Positions 27,211-35,283 of a stretch of 36,641 bases of DNA are shown piece after piece. The notes beneath the pieces are model-generated. The model worked only from the letters and a program-made list of their open reading frames with translations. It was not told where the DNA came from and ran no database searches. The first letter of the stretch is position 1, and each line of letters starts with the position of its first letter. The stretch comes from Staphylococcus ureilyticus (lineage in GTDB: Bacteria > Bacillota > Bacilli > Staphylococcales > Staphylococcaceae), in NCBI RefSeq assembly GCF_002902235.1, contig NZ_PPRL01000006.1, forward strand, positions 1-36,641, given 5' to 3'. Position numbers and translations under genes: made by a program.

Positions 27211-27232
27211 TTTTGTGATTAATTTCACAAAA
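27211..27232. promoter_or_regulatory. CRP/Rex-like palindrome, site 1
   Basis: TTTTGTGA-N6-TCACAAAA is a perfect 8-bp dyad. It fits both the ArcR/Crp-Fnr pattern TGTGA-N6-TCACA and the staphylococcal Rex pattern TTGTGA-N6-TCACAA. It lies upstream of the 63-residue gene and downstream of the aldolase gene. The rest of 27123-27438 is AT-rich, with nothing else clearly recognised. Confidence 0.6.
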
Positions 27233-27438
27233 TAATCACTTTTAGTCCTTTTTAATATATTTCACACATTTTTAAATTGACAAATTGTTTAATTTTAAAA
27301 AATGATTGATTTTAAAAATACGCATCATAGGTTAACGATAAAATTCCATTTATAGTACTTATTTCGTTAATATTGCGCTTAATCACGAAGCGTTAGTTAT
27401 ACCATTAGATAAATTGCTGTCATATTGTAGCTAATCAT

Positions 27439-28080
27439 TTAGCTCAAACGCACTGAATTTAATTTTTCTACAAATGCATGTGTTTGATGAATAATCATAT
27501 CTAAGTGGTTTTTTTGTGTCCCTTTAGTTAATGCATTACCAATACCGATAGCATAGGCACCACTTTTGTACCACTGCTCCATATTTTCTAATGACATGCC
27601 ACCATAAGGTATCATATGTATATTGGGGAAGATTTCACGAATGTTTTTCAAAAAAGGTACACCTAATATATTTGCAGGATACAACTTAATCACTGGTACT
27701 TCATACTGTATCGCTTTAGTTACTTCATCTTTCGAACCACATCTTGGCATGTAAGGTGTTTGGTATACATTACAAATATGCGCTATTTGAACGTCTAAAT
27801 GCGACGTTGCTATATAGCGAGCACCATTTATAATCGCTACACGTGCGGTTACAACATTTTGAACTGAACCTGCACCAATGATAATTGATTTACCAAATTT
27901 TTGGGTTAACGCTTTTATGGCCAATTCTGCATAGGGCGTGTTAGATGTTATTTCAATATTTTTCATACCACCCTCAATCATTTTTTCACTTTTCAATATA
28001 GCATCATCACAAGTAGATCCCTTAACTACTCCTACCAAGTAGTTTCGGTGTAATTTTTCCAAAGTCAGCAATTTATCCAT
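27439..28080 (-). CDS. KDPG/KHG aldolase (2-dehydro-3-deoxy-phosphogluconate aldolase)
   Basis: The 213-residue class I aldolase has the Eda fold. The catalytic Glu43 lies in NIEITSNTPYAE, the Schiff-base Lys132 in VIKLYPANILG, the phosphate loop in IPYGGMSLENM and the conserved GAGSVQN near residue 70. It splits 2-keto-3-deoxy-6-phosphogluconate to pyruvate and glyceraldehyde-3-phosphate, the end of uronate catabolism. ATG 28080 is preferred because AAAGGA lies 9 bases before it, while an in-frame ATG at 28104 has no site. It is divergent from the HAD-GH3 operon. Neither a KDG kinase nor uronate isomerase genes are adjacent, so its link to the glucuronide genes is by proximity. Confidence 0.88.
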   Translation of the reverse strand: MDKLLTLEKLHRNYLVGVVKGSTCDDAILKSEKMIEGGMKNIEITSNTPYAELAIKALTQKFGKSIIIGAGSVQNVVTARVAIINGARYIATSHLDVQIAHICNVYQTPYMPRCGSKDEVTKAIQYEVPVIKLYPANILGVPFLKNIREIFPNIHMIPYGGMSLENMEQWYKSGAYAIGIGNALTKGTQKNHLDMIIHQTHAFVEKLNSVRLS

Positions 28081-28182
28081 TAGCGTCTGTCCTTTCCAAT
28101 CCATTTTATTTCATTGTAATTTTTATCTAATTTTCGTCAATCGATGACTACGTAACCCTTTCATAGTAAGATTCATTATATT

Positions 28183-28192
28183 TTGTTAACAA
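28183..28192. promoter_or_regulatory. Short palindrome in the aldolase promoter region
   Basis: TTGTTAACAA is a perfect 10-bp dyad overlapping the promoter spacer of the leftward aldolase gene. On the minus strand TATAAT follows it directly (28175-28180), with TTGGTC 15 bases further upstream. Its half-site recurs inverted in the dyad at 35015-35028 in the glucuronide promoter. The rest of 28105-28553 is AT-rich and holds the two sites listed next. Confidence 0.35.
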
Positions 28193-28369
28193 TTTGACCA
28201 ATCATTAGTATCTATGTAGCATATTGATGTTTTATTTACAAAATGGATGCCATAGATGAGATACATCAAAAATAAAATGTACGCACCTTTGATCACGTAC
28301 TTCACTTAAATAGCCAATATTTTTATTAATAAAATAACTATTTTAGTAATAAAATGACATAAAACACCT

Positions 28370-28393
28370 ACTTTGTGATTATACTCACAAAGT
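28370..28393. promoter_or_regulatory. CRP/Rex-like palindrome, site 2
   Basis: ACTTTGTGA-N6-TCACAAAGT is a perfect 9-bp dyad in the region between the divergent aldolase and HAD-GH3 genes. It shares the TTTGTGA/TCACAAA half-sites and N6 spacing with site 1, about 1.16 kb away. Fit to the Rex consensus is weaker at the centre than for site 1, while the Crp-type core is exact. Confidence 0.6.
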
Positions 28394-28448
28394 TATACGA
28401 AATGCGCTAGTTTTTTTCTATTATGAATGCTAACTTTAATAGTATAAA

Positions 28449-28462
28449 GAAAGCGCTTTATT
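28449..28462 (+). promoter_or_regulatory. cre-like site before the HAD-GH3 operon
   Basis: AGAAAGCGCTTTAT matches TGWAARCGYTWNCW at 12 of 14 positions and contains the perfect core AAAGCGCTTT. It lies about 90 bases before the HAD gene and overlaps the likely -35 region of a promoter with TACAAT at 28481-28486. It suggests CcpA repression of this operon. Confidence 0.55.
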
Positions 28463-28553
28463 ATATCATTGAATTTTGCTTACAATAGTATTTTAAAAGT
28501 AAGGCAATGGTATATGATAAAGCACATATTTTAACTTGAGAGGAACAGATTAA

Positions 28554-29399
28554 ATGATTGATTCTTTATCACATTACAAACCTAGGTTTAAAAAATTAAT
28601 TTGCGTTGATTCTGACGGATGTGCCATCGATTCTATGACTATCAAGCATGAGCGGGCATTTGGTCCAGCTATTGTTGAAGAATGGCATTTAGAAAATATA
28701 GAGTCCAAACTATTAAAGCGCTGGAATGATATAAATTTATATGAAATCACTAGAGGTATTAATCGCTTTAAAGGGTTAGAACGCATGTTAAGTGAACTTG
28801 TTGAACAAGGGATTCATATTGAGGGCTACGAGCATATTAAGCAGTGGGTGCAAACAACAGATGCTTTCTCTAATCCAGCACTCGAAAAAGCTATATCAAA
28901 CAATCCGCAACAAAATGGATTACAAAAAGCATTATCATGGTCTCACCGTGTTAATGCAATTATCAAAACCTTACCAAGTATTGGACCATTTAAAAACGTA
29001 CAAACGTCTCTACAAAATGCTTCAACTTTTGCCGATATCGCAATTGTGTCATCAGCAAATTTAGCGGCAGTAGAATATGAGTGGGAAACATACAAATTAA
29101 CAGACTATTTAAGTGGCATGTTTGCACAAGAAGCAGGTACAAAAGAGCACTGTTTAGCGCACTTAAAACAATATTACAACTTAGAAGACATCATCATGTT
29201 AGGAGATGCCAAAGGAGACTTAGAAGCAGCAGAATCTCATGGTATGTACTTTTATCCAATACTAGCAGGTCATGAAGATCAATCGTGGCTAGACTTTAAC
29301 AATAAATATTTAAAATTGTTTAAAGATGGTCATTTCAACCAATACACACATGACACTTTAAAACAAATATTTTTTAATAATTTTGAAGGAGAGAACTAA
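28554..29399 (+). CDS. HAD-superfamily hydrolase
   Basis: The 281-residue protein has HAD motif I as CVDSDGC (nucleophile Asp19, acid Asp21), motif II Ser in IVSSAN and motif III MLGDAKGD (Asp218, Asp222). A helical cap of about 100 residues lies between motifs I and II. It is probably a soluble phosphatase acting on a small phosphorylated metabolite. GAGAGGAAC precedes ATG 28554. The stop lies 4 bases before the next ATG, so it is co-transcribed with the GH3 glycosidase. This pairing suggests that a phosphorylated sugar or glycoside is processed, but no substrate can be named. A cre-like site and a palindromic operator lie upstream. Confidence 0.83.
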   Translation: MIDSLSHYKPRFKKLICVDSDGCAIDSMTIKHERAFGPAIVEEWHLENIESKLLKRWNDINLYEITRGINRFKGLERMLSELVEQGIHIEGYEHIKQWVQTTDAFSNPALEKAISNNPQQNGLQKALSWSHRVNAIIKTLPSIGPFKNVQTSLQNASTFADIAIVSSANLAAVEYEWETYKLTDYLSGMFAQEAGTKEHCLAHLKQYYNLEDIIMLGDAKGDLEAAESHGMYFYPILAGHEDQSWLDFNNKYLKLFKDGHFNQYTHDTLKQIFFNNFEGEN

Positions 29400-29403
29400 C
29401 ACT

Positions 29404-31128
29404 ATGGTTAAAGTAGATTTGACAGCATCACCCTATCATTTAAATGACAATCAAATAGCATGGGTAGAAGAAACACTTGGTACATTAACAGACGAAGAAA
29501 AAATTGGTCAATTATTTTTTAACTTATTTTCTTTAGAAGGTGGCAAAAAATTTTTTGACGCAGACTTAACTAATAAAGATATACTTGAACGTTATCACAT
29601 TGGTGGCGCTCGATATGAAGGTGGAAACAAAGAAGAAGTTCAAAACTTACTCAATGATTTACAAAGGCATACGAAAGTTCCAGTGCTTGTAGCAGCAAAC
29701 TGTGATTCAGGAGGAAATGGTGCATGTAAAGATGGTACATATATCGCAAGTGCTGCTCAATGTGAAGCTGCCCAAGATACAAAAGTTTCATATAATGCTG
29801 GTCTCGTTTCAGCACGTGAATCCTCAGCACTTGGTGTACACATTAATTTCGATCCCTGTGTAGACATACTTAAGAATTGGCGCAATACAATCGTTAATAC
29901 ACGTGCATATGGCACAGATGCTGAAACAGTTATTAAATATTCAAGTGCATTTATTGACGGCTTTAATGCTGAACGCGATATGATTACATGTATCAAACAC
30001 TTCCCTGGAGACGGTACTGAAGAGCGTGACCAGCACTTGGTGCTTGGAGTAAATGAACTATCTACCGAGGAATGGGACGACAGCTTCCGAAAAGTTTATC
30101 AACATCACATTGATCGCGGTGTACAGATGATAATGGCAGGACATATTGCACAACCTGCTTATTCAAAAAAATTAAATCCAAGTCTCGAAGATAAAGACAT
30201 TTTACCTGCAACTCTTTCTTCTGAACTCATTACTGATTTACTAAAAGATGATATGAAATTTAATGGTTTAGTCGTTACTGATGCTAGCCATATGTTAGGT
30301 ATGACTGCTTCTATGCGTCGTGAAGATTATGTTCCATTAGCCATTGCAGCTGGTTGTGATATGTTCTTGTTCTTCAATGATTTGGAAGAAGATTACCAAT
30401 TTATGCTCAATGGTTATAAAAACGGGGTCATCACAGAAGAGAGATTAAATGATGCCGTAAGACGTATCTTAGGTTTAAAAGCACAACTCAATCTTCACAT
30501 GAAACAAGAAGACGGTTCAATCATTCAACCTCAAGAAGCATTAGATATTATCGGTTGTACAGAACATTTAGAAATGCGCGCAGAAGCAGCTGATTTAGGC
30601 ATAACACTTGTAAAAAACACTTTAAATCAATTACCTATCCGACCTGAAACACATAAAAATATTATGCTTTATGTGATCGAAGGCGAAAAAGATGGCATCT
30701 ATAAATCAGCGAATAACGTCACAGATGATATTATAAAAGAACTCGAATCTCGTGGATTTAATGTGACATTAAATGATGGTTCAACACGTATTAAAGGAAA
30801 AACATTAGAATATCGTGAAAAAGTAGACGCTGCGTTAGTATTTGCAAATATTATCGGCTATGCTGCTGAAAATAACTATCGCATTAAATGGGGTACAGCC
30901 ATGAGCAATGAAATACCGTGGTATGTACATGAAGTACCAACCGTGTTTATTTCTACCAATTTCACGACTCACTTGCATGATGCAACAATGGTTAAAGCTT
31001 ATATAAACGCTTATCATTCCAACAGAGAAAATATTAAACAAACCATTGATAAGATTATGGGAGAAAGTGAATTTAAAGGTCAATATAATGACTTAGTATG
31101 GACAGAAAAATGGCAAGCAAAATTATAA
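29404..31128 (+). CDS. Glycoside hydrolase family 3, NagZ-like beta-N-acetylglucosaminidase type
   Basis: The 574-residue cytosolic protein (no signal peptide) has the GH3 barrel. The NagZ-type catalytic dyad loop starts at KHFPGDG (Lys198, His199) and ends in Asp209-Gln-His211. The nucleophile is Asp293 in VVTDASHMLGM. A second alpha/beta domain fills about residues 400-574. The Asp-His dyad points to beta-N-acetylglucosaminidase-type enzymes rather than ordinary beta-glucosidases; some members act as phosphorylases. ATG 29404 follows AAGGAG at a rather long 12-base spacing. It forms an operon with the HAD phosphatase, ending at the hairpin 31179-31216. Substrates might be cell-wall amino-sugars or plant glycosides. 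Confidence 0.85.
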   Translation: MVKVDLTASPYHLNDNQIAWVEETLGTLTDEEKIGQLFFNLFSLEGGKKFFDADLTNKDILERYHIGGARYEGGNKEEVQNLLNDLQRHTKVPVLVAANCDSGGNGACKDGTYIASAAQCEAAQDTKVSYNAGLVSARESSALGVHINFDPCVDILKNWRNTIVNTRAYGTDAETVIKYSSAFIDGFNAERDMITCIKHFPGDGTEERDQHLVLGVNELSTEEWDDSFRKVYQHHIDRGVQMIMAGHIAQPAYSKKLNPSLEDKDILPATLSSELITDLLKDDMKFNGLVVTDASHMLGMTASMRREDYVPLAIAAGCDMFLFFNDLEEDYQFMLNGYKNGVITEERLNDAVRRILGLKAQLNLHMKQEDGSIIQPQEALDIIGCTEHLEMRAEAADLGITLVKNTLNQLPIRPETHKNIMLYVIEGEKDGIYKSANNVTDDIIKELESRGFNVTLNDGSTRIKGKTLEYREKVDAALVFANIIGYAAENNYRIKWGTAMSNEIPWYVHEVPTVFISTNFTTHLHDATMVKAYINAYHSNRENIKQTIDKIMGESEFKGQYNDLVWTEKWQAKL

Positions 31129-31178
31129 AAAAGCGAGTTATAATATCATGCTTAGGGTATAATACCTATACTTAAATT

Positions 31179-31216
31179 AAGGACTAATCTCTCAGATTAA
31201 GATGAGATTAGTCCTT
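31179..31216 (+). terminator. Terminator of the HAD-GH3 operon
   Basis: AAGGACTAATCTC pairs perfectly with GAGATTAGTCCTT (13 bp) around a 12-nt loop, followed by TTTAT. Between here and 31470 the sequence is AT-rich and no gene was recognised; it includes a small palindrome TAGCTTTAGCTA at 31249-31260. Confidence 0.88.
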
Positions 31217-31470
31217 TTTATATTGAAATGCTTTCGTATAGGTATGGATAGCTTTAGCTAGAGTAAGTTTGTTCGAGCTGTATGCATTCACTTATATCAT
31301 TATCTACTGCGTCAACACAGTGCCCTTTCGTCTCCTTTTATAACGATCATAAAGCTAAACAACTAATTTATACTAAAACGCACTAAGCATACAAAGTATA
31401 TTTTATTATATATAATGCCGCTAAATCATATTATTCAATTTGATACCCCCTTTTCTATAAAACCAAAATA

Positions 31471-31499
31471 ACCCTAAAGCTTGTTATAGGCTTCAGGGT
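31471..31499 (-). terminator. Terminator of the glucuronide operon
   Basis: On the minus strand ACCCTGAAGC pairs with GCTTTAGGGT (one G-U pair) around a 9-nt loop, followed by TATTTTGGTTTT. It lies 29 bases after the beta-glucuronidase stop. Confidence 0.82.
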
Positions 31500-31527
31500 G
31501 AATATACTTATAATTGTATTTAGTTGA

Positions 31528-33321
31528 TTATGATTTATAGCCAAAGTTAGGTATGTTTTCCCAACGTTTCTTGAAATAATGTGCAACTGCTTTAGGGCGA
31601 CGTTCACGCGTGAATATTCCTTTTTTGTTTCCTTGGACACGGATAATATCTGCAGATGTTTCAAAATCTGCAAAATTCCATGTATGTTCACCAATAAATT
31701 GTGGATATTGATCAATGACTTCATGATTTGCTTCATAATAACGAATTTGGTACTCTTCCGTAAATAATTCATCATTTAGTGAATGTAATCCTGCTACTGT
31801 GTCCGCACCATATTCTGTAAACATAATTGGCTTATGCGGTTGTTTTTCACTCCAACCATCTAACTCAGTTCTTAAAGCTTCTTTAGCAGCTTCCAAGTCG
31901 CCTGTTTGTGTATACCATCCGTAATATCTGTTCAGACATAATACATCTACTAAATCTTGAACTTGGCAATTATCCGGCTGTGACATTAAAATGGTTACGA
32001 TTGTTACAGGTCTGTTTTGTGGATCGCAAGAACGTGCTAAGTTGACCAAGGGCTCAAAATATTCTTTTGCGCCTTCTTCAGTTGAAGCTGGTTCATTAGC
32101 TATTGACCACATTACTACACATGCATGGTTTTTATCTCTATCAATCAAATCTTTGATAACAGATTCGTGTGCTTTTTTCGTTCCAATTTCTTTAAATGTA
32201 TCTCTTGTAGACACACCATATAATACAGTGCTAAAGTTTAAATGCACGCCGACAGCAGTTGTTTCATCTATGACAACAATACCTTGTTCATCTGCCAATC
32301 GCATCATTTCTTCAGAATAAGGATAGTGTGACGTTCTAAATGAGTTACCGCCAATCCATTTAATCAGATTGAAATCCATAACGTTTGTTACTTCATTTAA
32401 TCCTCGGCCATTATAATAGGTATCTTCATGCTTACCAAATCCTTTAAAATAAAACGGTTGATCATTGATTAAAAATTGCCCCTGTTTTACTTCCACAGAT
32501 CGTATACCAAAACGCTCAGCATAGCTATCTACAGCTTGGTTATTATCTACTAACGTTACTTCTAAATGATATAAGTAAGCATTCAAAGGTTGCCATAAAT
32601 GCGGCTGTTCAACCTTGATAGAACCCTGTGCACCAGTCGTTTCTGCTACAACCTTTCCCGCTTCATCTATCAATTTAATTAAGATATCATCCACTGGTTC
32701 ATTGATGGAAACATTATAATTTATTTCTGCCACATCATTTTTAACTTCTGGAACAATTTCAATATCTTTTATAAATGTTTGTGGTGTTGTATAAATTTTA
32801 ACGGGTCTATGCAAACCAGCATAATTGAAAAAGTCAAAATTAGGTTTATTTCTTTTAATCAAATTACCATCTTTGTCTGTGGTTTCGCTATAATTACCAA
32901 CAGGTAAAGTCGTTTCGTCTAATATATTATTTACACAAACCGTTAAACGATGTTTTCCTGTAGAGAATTTTTGATTTAATTCCACTTCAAATGGTAGAAA
33001 TCCTCCTTGATGTGATGTGACTTCTTGACCATCGATATAAACAGTTGCTTTATGTGTAGCTGAACCAAATCTCAACACAATACGTTCATCTGATAGTACA
33101 TTAGGTATCGTAAACATTCTTTCATACCAAACGTTTCCTACATGATTACGTATGTTTGCAGTCACGCCTTGATCATTATATGAACCAGGTACTGCCATAA
33201 CTAAATCAGTGTCCAAAGGTTTCGTTACATCTATTTGATCATAGTTCTCTTCTAATTTAAACTGCCAAACACCATTTAAGTCTATGATACTTCTCTGTTC
33301 ATTTGTTACTGGATATAGCAT
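31528..33321 (-). CDS. uidA: Beta-glucuronidase (GH2)
   Basis: The 597-residue enzyme is colinear with E. coli GusA/UidA. The start resembles it ([21 protein letters not shown]), as does VPGSYNDQ. The acid/base Glu410 lies in NEPAS (E. coli Glu413), the nucleophile Glu503 in FTEYGAD (E. coli Glu504), and the glucuronate-carboxylate Asn-x-Lys pair at Asn565/Lys567 in [14 protein letters not shown]. This last pair separates true glucuronidases from beta-galactosidases of the same family. There is no signal peptide, so it hydrolyses imported glucuronides in the cytosol. GAGAGGAGC precedes ATG 33321. It is the second gene of the carrier-glucuronidase operon, 36 bases after the carrier gene. Also called gusA. 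Confidence 0.95.
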   Translation of the reverse strand: MLYPVTNEQRSIIDLNGVWQFKLEENYDQIDVTKPLDTDLVMAVPGSYNDQGVTANIRNHVGNVWYERMFTIPNVLSDERIVLRFGSATHKATVYIDGQEVTSHQGGFLPFEVELNQKFSTGKHRLTVCVNNILDETTLPVGNYSETTDKDGNLIKRNKPNFDFFNYAGLHRPVKIYTTPQTFIKDIEIVPEVKNDVAEINYNVSINEPVDDILIKLIDEAGKVVAETTGAQGSIKVEQPHLWQPLNAYLYHLEVTLVDNNQAVDSYAERFGIRSVEVKQGQFLINDQPFYFKGFGKHEDTYYNGRGLNEVTNVMDFNLIKWIGGNSFRTSHYPYSEEMMRLADEQGIVVIDETTAVGVHLNFSTVLYGVSTRDTFKEIGTKKAHESVIKDLIDRDKNHACVVMWSIANEPASTEEGAKEYFEPLVNLARSCDPQNRPVTIVTILMSQPDNCQVQDLVDVLCLNRYYGWYTQTGDLEAAKEALRTELDGWSEKQPHKPIMFTEYGADTVAGLHSLNDELFTEEYQIRYYEANHEVIDQYPQFIGEHTWNFADFETSADIIRVQGNKKGIFTRERRPKAVAHYFKKRWENIPNFGYKS

Positions 33322-33357
33322 ATAAATGCTCCTCTCATAAAATTAAATACAAAATAG

Positions 33358-34761
33358 TTATAATTCCTCTCTAAGTGCTAGTTCTTTAACAATTTGTTTA
33401 TGTTTCTGATCTGTTAATGGGTATGCAATGAAGAAAAGTATCACTGCAACTAAACAAATGACCGCGGGTACCACAAAGAATAATATTTTTAAACCGAATA
33501 TTGTATCAGGCGTTTGTGCCGCATTAGGTACATAACCAATAATTGTTAATGCCATACCTGGTATAAAACCTGCTAAGCCTTGTGAAATTTTTCTAGTAAA
33601 ACTATAACTTGCATAAATAATACCTTCAGATCTAAGTCCTGATTGCCATTGTCCGTATTCTACAACATCAGCTATAAACGCCCATGTCACCGTATTTGGA
33701 ATAACTAAGAATAATTGTGCAATCGTGTTAAATATTAAGAAAAGTACAATTTGCTCTGAAAATAACGAAAAGTTCACAATTTGGAAAATAATAAAACCAC
33801 TTACGCCTATGACTGCTGTCATTTTTTTACCTACTTTTTTACTTAAGAAAGTAGTTAGGAATAATGCTGGTATTAAAACAATAAAATTCAATGTACTTAC
33901 AATTCCTATTAAATTATCAAAACCAAGTACATTTTTGTAATAATATAGTTGCGCACCTTGTTGTAAAAATAAAGCAGTAATCGTTAGCAATGTATAAATT
34001 GCTAAAATTATAAATGGTCTATTTTTCAGTAAATTAAAAAACGCTTTACGCCCTAAACCTTTTACTTGCGGACGTTCAATTGTATGACGCTCTTTAACCC
34101 CCTTATAACACAACATATGTAGTGTCACACCTGCAATTGCAAGTATTCCTACTGCAATCGGATAACCAATCGCATGATTCGGAAATAGACTTACTAACGG
34201 AATAATAACAATGCCTGAAATAAACATGGCACCTTGTGACCCTAAATTACGAAACACTGATAATTGTGTTCGGTCATCCGCATTAATCGTCATTGAGGCA
34301 GACAATGAACCATAAGGTATATTCACGACAGAATAAGCAGCATTGAATAGTAAATATGTTCCAAATGCCCATATAATTTTACCTGTTTCACTGATATCAG
34401 GAGAAATAAAAGTTAAAACAGTCAATATTGCTAAAGGAACGCTCCCATATAAAATAAATGGTCTAAATTTTCCTCGTTTTGAAAAATTCTTCTGATTATC
34501 GACAAGAGTTCCTACACCCGTGTCTACAAATGCATCGAAAAATTTAGCAACTAAAAATACGAGACCACCAACGGCAGACGGAATTCCCAAAATATCTGTA
34601 TAAAAAAGCAATAAATAAATTTGCCCCATATCAAACATTAATCCGTTACCTAAATCCCCAAATCCATAAGCTAGTTTTTCTTTGAATTTTAATTTCGGTG
34701 ATTCAATTTCGTTAAATTTTTTCAATTTCTTATTTGCCGGTTTTAATCTGGCTGTAACCAT
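33358..34761 (-). CDS. GPH-family glycoside/glucuronide:cation symporter
   Basis: The 467-residue membrane protein of the glycoside-pentoside-hexuronide family has about 12 helices. It carries YGFGDLGNGLMFDMG at the first helix, the signature DAFVDTGVGTLVDN...KRGKFRPFILYG in the helix 2-3 loop, and NIPYGSLSASMT in the middle. It probably brings glucuronides into the cell with H+ or Na+, the role of UidB/GusB in E. coli. The first 25 residues are a charged extension. The start ATG at 34761 follows AGAGGTAA. It is the first gene of the operon; the promoter near 34980-35007 and the cre at 34871-34884 control both genes. Substrate is inferred from the adjacent glucuronidase. Confidence 0.87.
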   Translation of the reverse strand: MVTARLKPANKKLKKFNEIESPKLKFKEKLAYGFGDLGNGLMFDMGQIYLLLFYTDILGIPSAVGGLVFLVAKFFDAFVDTGVGTLVDNQKNFSKRGKFRPFILYGSVPLAILTVLTFISPDISETGKIIWAFGTYLLFNAAYSVVNIPYGSLSASMTINADDRTQLSVFRNLGSQGAMFISGIVIIPLVSLFPNHAIGYPIAVGILAIAGVTLHMLCYKGVKERHTIERPQVKGLGRKAFFNLLKNRPFIILAIYTLLTITALFLQQGAQLYYYKNVLGFDNLIGIVSTLNFIVLIPALFLTTFLSKKVGKKMTAVIGVSGFIIFQIVNFSLFSEQIVLFLIFNTIAQLFLVIPNTVTWAFIADVVEYGQWQSGLRSEGIIYASYSFTRKISQGLAGFIPGMALTIIGYVPNAAQTPDTIFGLKILFFVVPAVICLVAVILFFIAYPLTDQKHKQIVKELALREEL

Positions 34762-34870
34762 AAGGATTACCTCTTTCCACTATCGAAACAACATTTGTGC
34801 ACCTCATCTTTGCAGTTTCATAGTCTGTTTTATTGAATGTGGCCATCAATCATAACTTTCCCCATAGAAT

Positions 34871-34884
34871 TGAAAGCGTTTTCT
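34871..34884. promoter_or_regulatory. Perfect cre site in the glucuronide operon leader
   Basis: TGAAAGCGTTTTCT matches the consensus TGWAARCGYTWNCW at all 14 positions. It lies about 90 bases downstream of the predicted transcription start and 110 bases before the carrier gene. CcpA bound there would act as a roadblock when a preferred sugar is present. Confidence 0.8.
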
Positions 34885-34979
34885 TACGTACATAAAAATT
34901 TTTAACCCTCTAGAATAGATTCGCTTATTATTTTCACGTGCATACACCCTTAACACTTTTTGATAGAGCTCTTACTTTT

Positions 34980-35007
34980 ATTATATTTTTATAATGACAA
35001 CAGTCAA
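34980..35007 (-). promoter_or_regulatory. Promoter of the glucuronide operon
   Basis: On the minus strand TTGACT (35002-35007) and TATAAT (34980-34985) are 16 bases apart, the best promoter match in the window. The leader to the carrier start would be about 210 bases. A palindrome AGAGCTCT (34965-34972) sits at the expected start site. Confidence 0.7.
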
Positions 35008-35014
35008 TAAAAAA

Positions 35015-35028
35015 TAACAACGTTGTTA
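35015..35028. promoter_or_regulatory. Operator-like palindrome upstream of the glucuronide promoter
   Basis: TAACAACGTTGTTA is a perfect 14-bp dyad ending 7 bases upstream of the -35 box. This position suits an activator or an upstream repressor site. The AraC-family gene at 35284-36498 is the nearest candidate regulator, though AraC proteins often use direct repeats. The rest of 34762-35283 is AT-rich, and no gene was seen in it. Confidence 0.5.
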
Positions 35029-35283
35029 AAATTGTGTCTTACTTATCCATCTATGCTATTTTTTTTCAACTATTGCTAAAGTCTGTAATAACGCCAATCC
35101 AAATTGATACTATACTTTATTACATACAATTGCGCGGAAAATATTAAATTAGCTCTAAGTTTAATGTGAATTGGTGCTATTTTAATTATTTTCAGAGATA
35201 ATTATGATTTTTTTGATATTTTCCTAATTTTTTTTACAATTTTTTTATTGAATATTTAATTTTCTGATTTTTCATTATATCTG

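Noticed and set aside
27429..27444. Terminator at the end of the aldolase gene
   Set aside because: AGCTAA-TCAT-TTAGCT is only 6 bp, overlaps the stop codon and lacks a T-tract.
28554..31128. Part of the glucuronide operon
   Set aside because: It is on the opposite strand, has its own upstream sites and terminator, and its GH3 active site is NagZ-like rather than glucuronide-specific.
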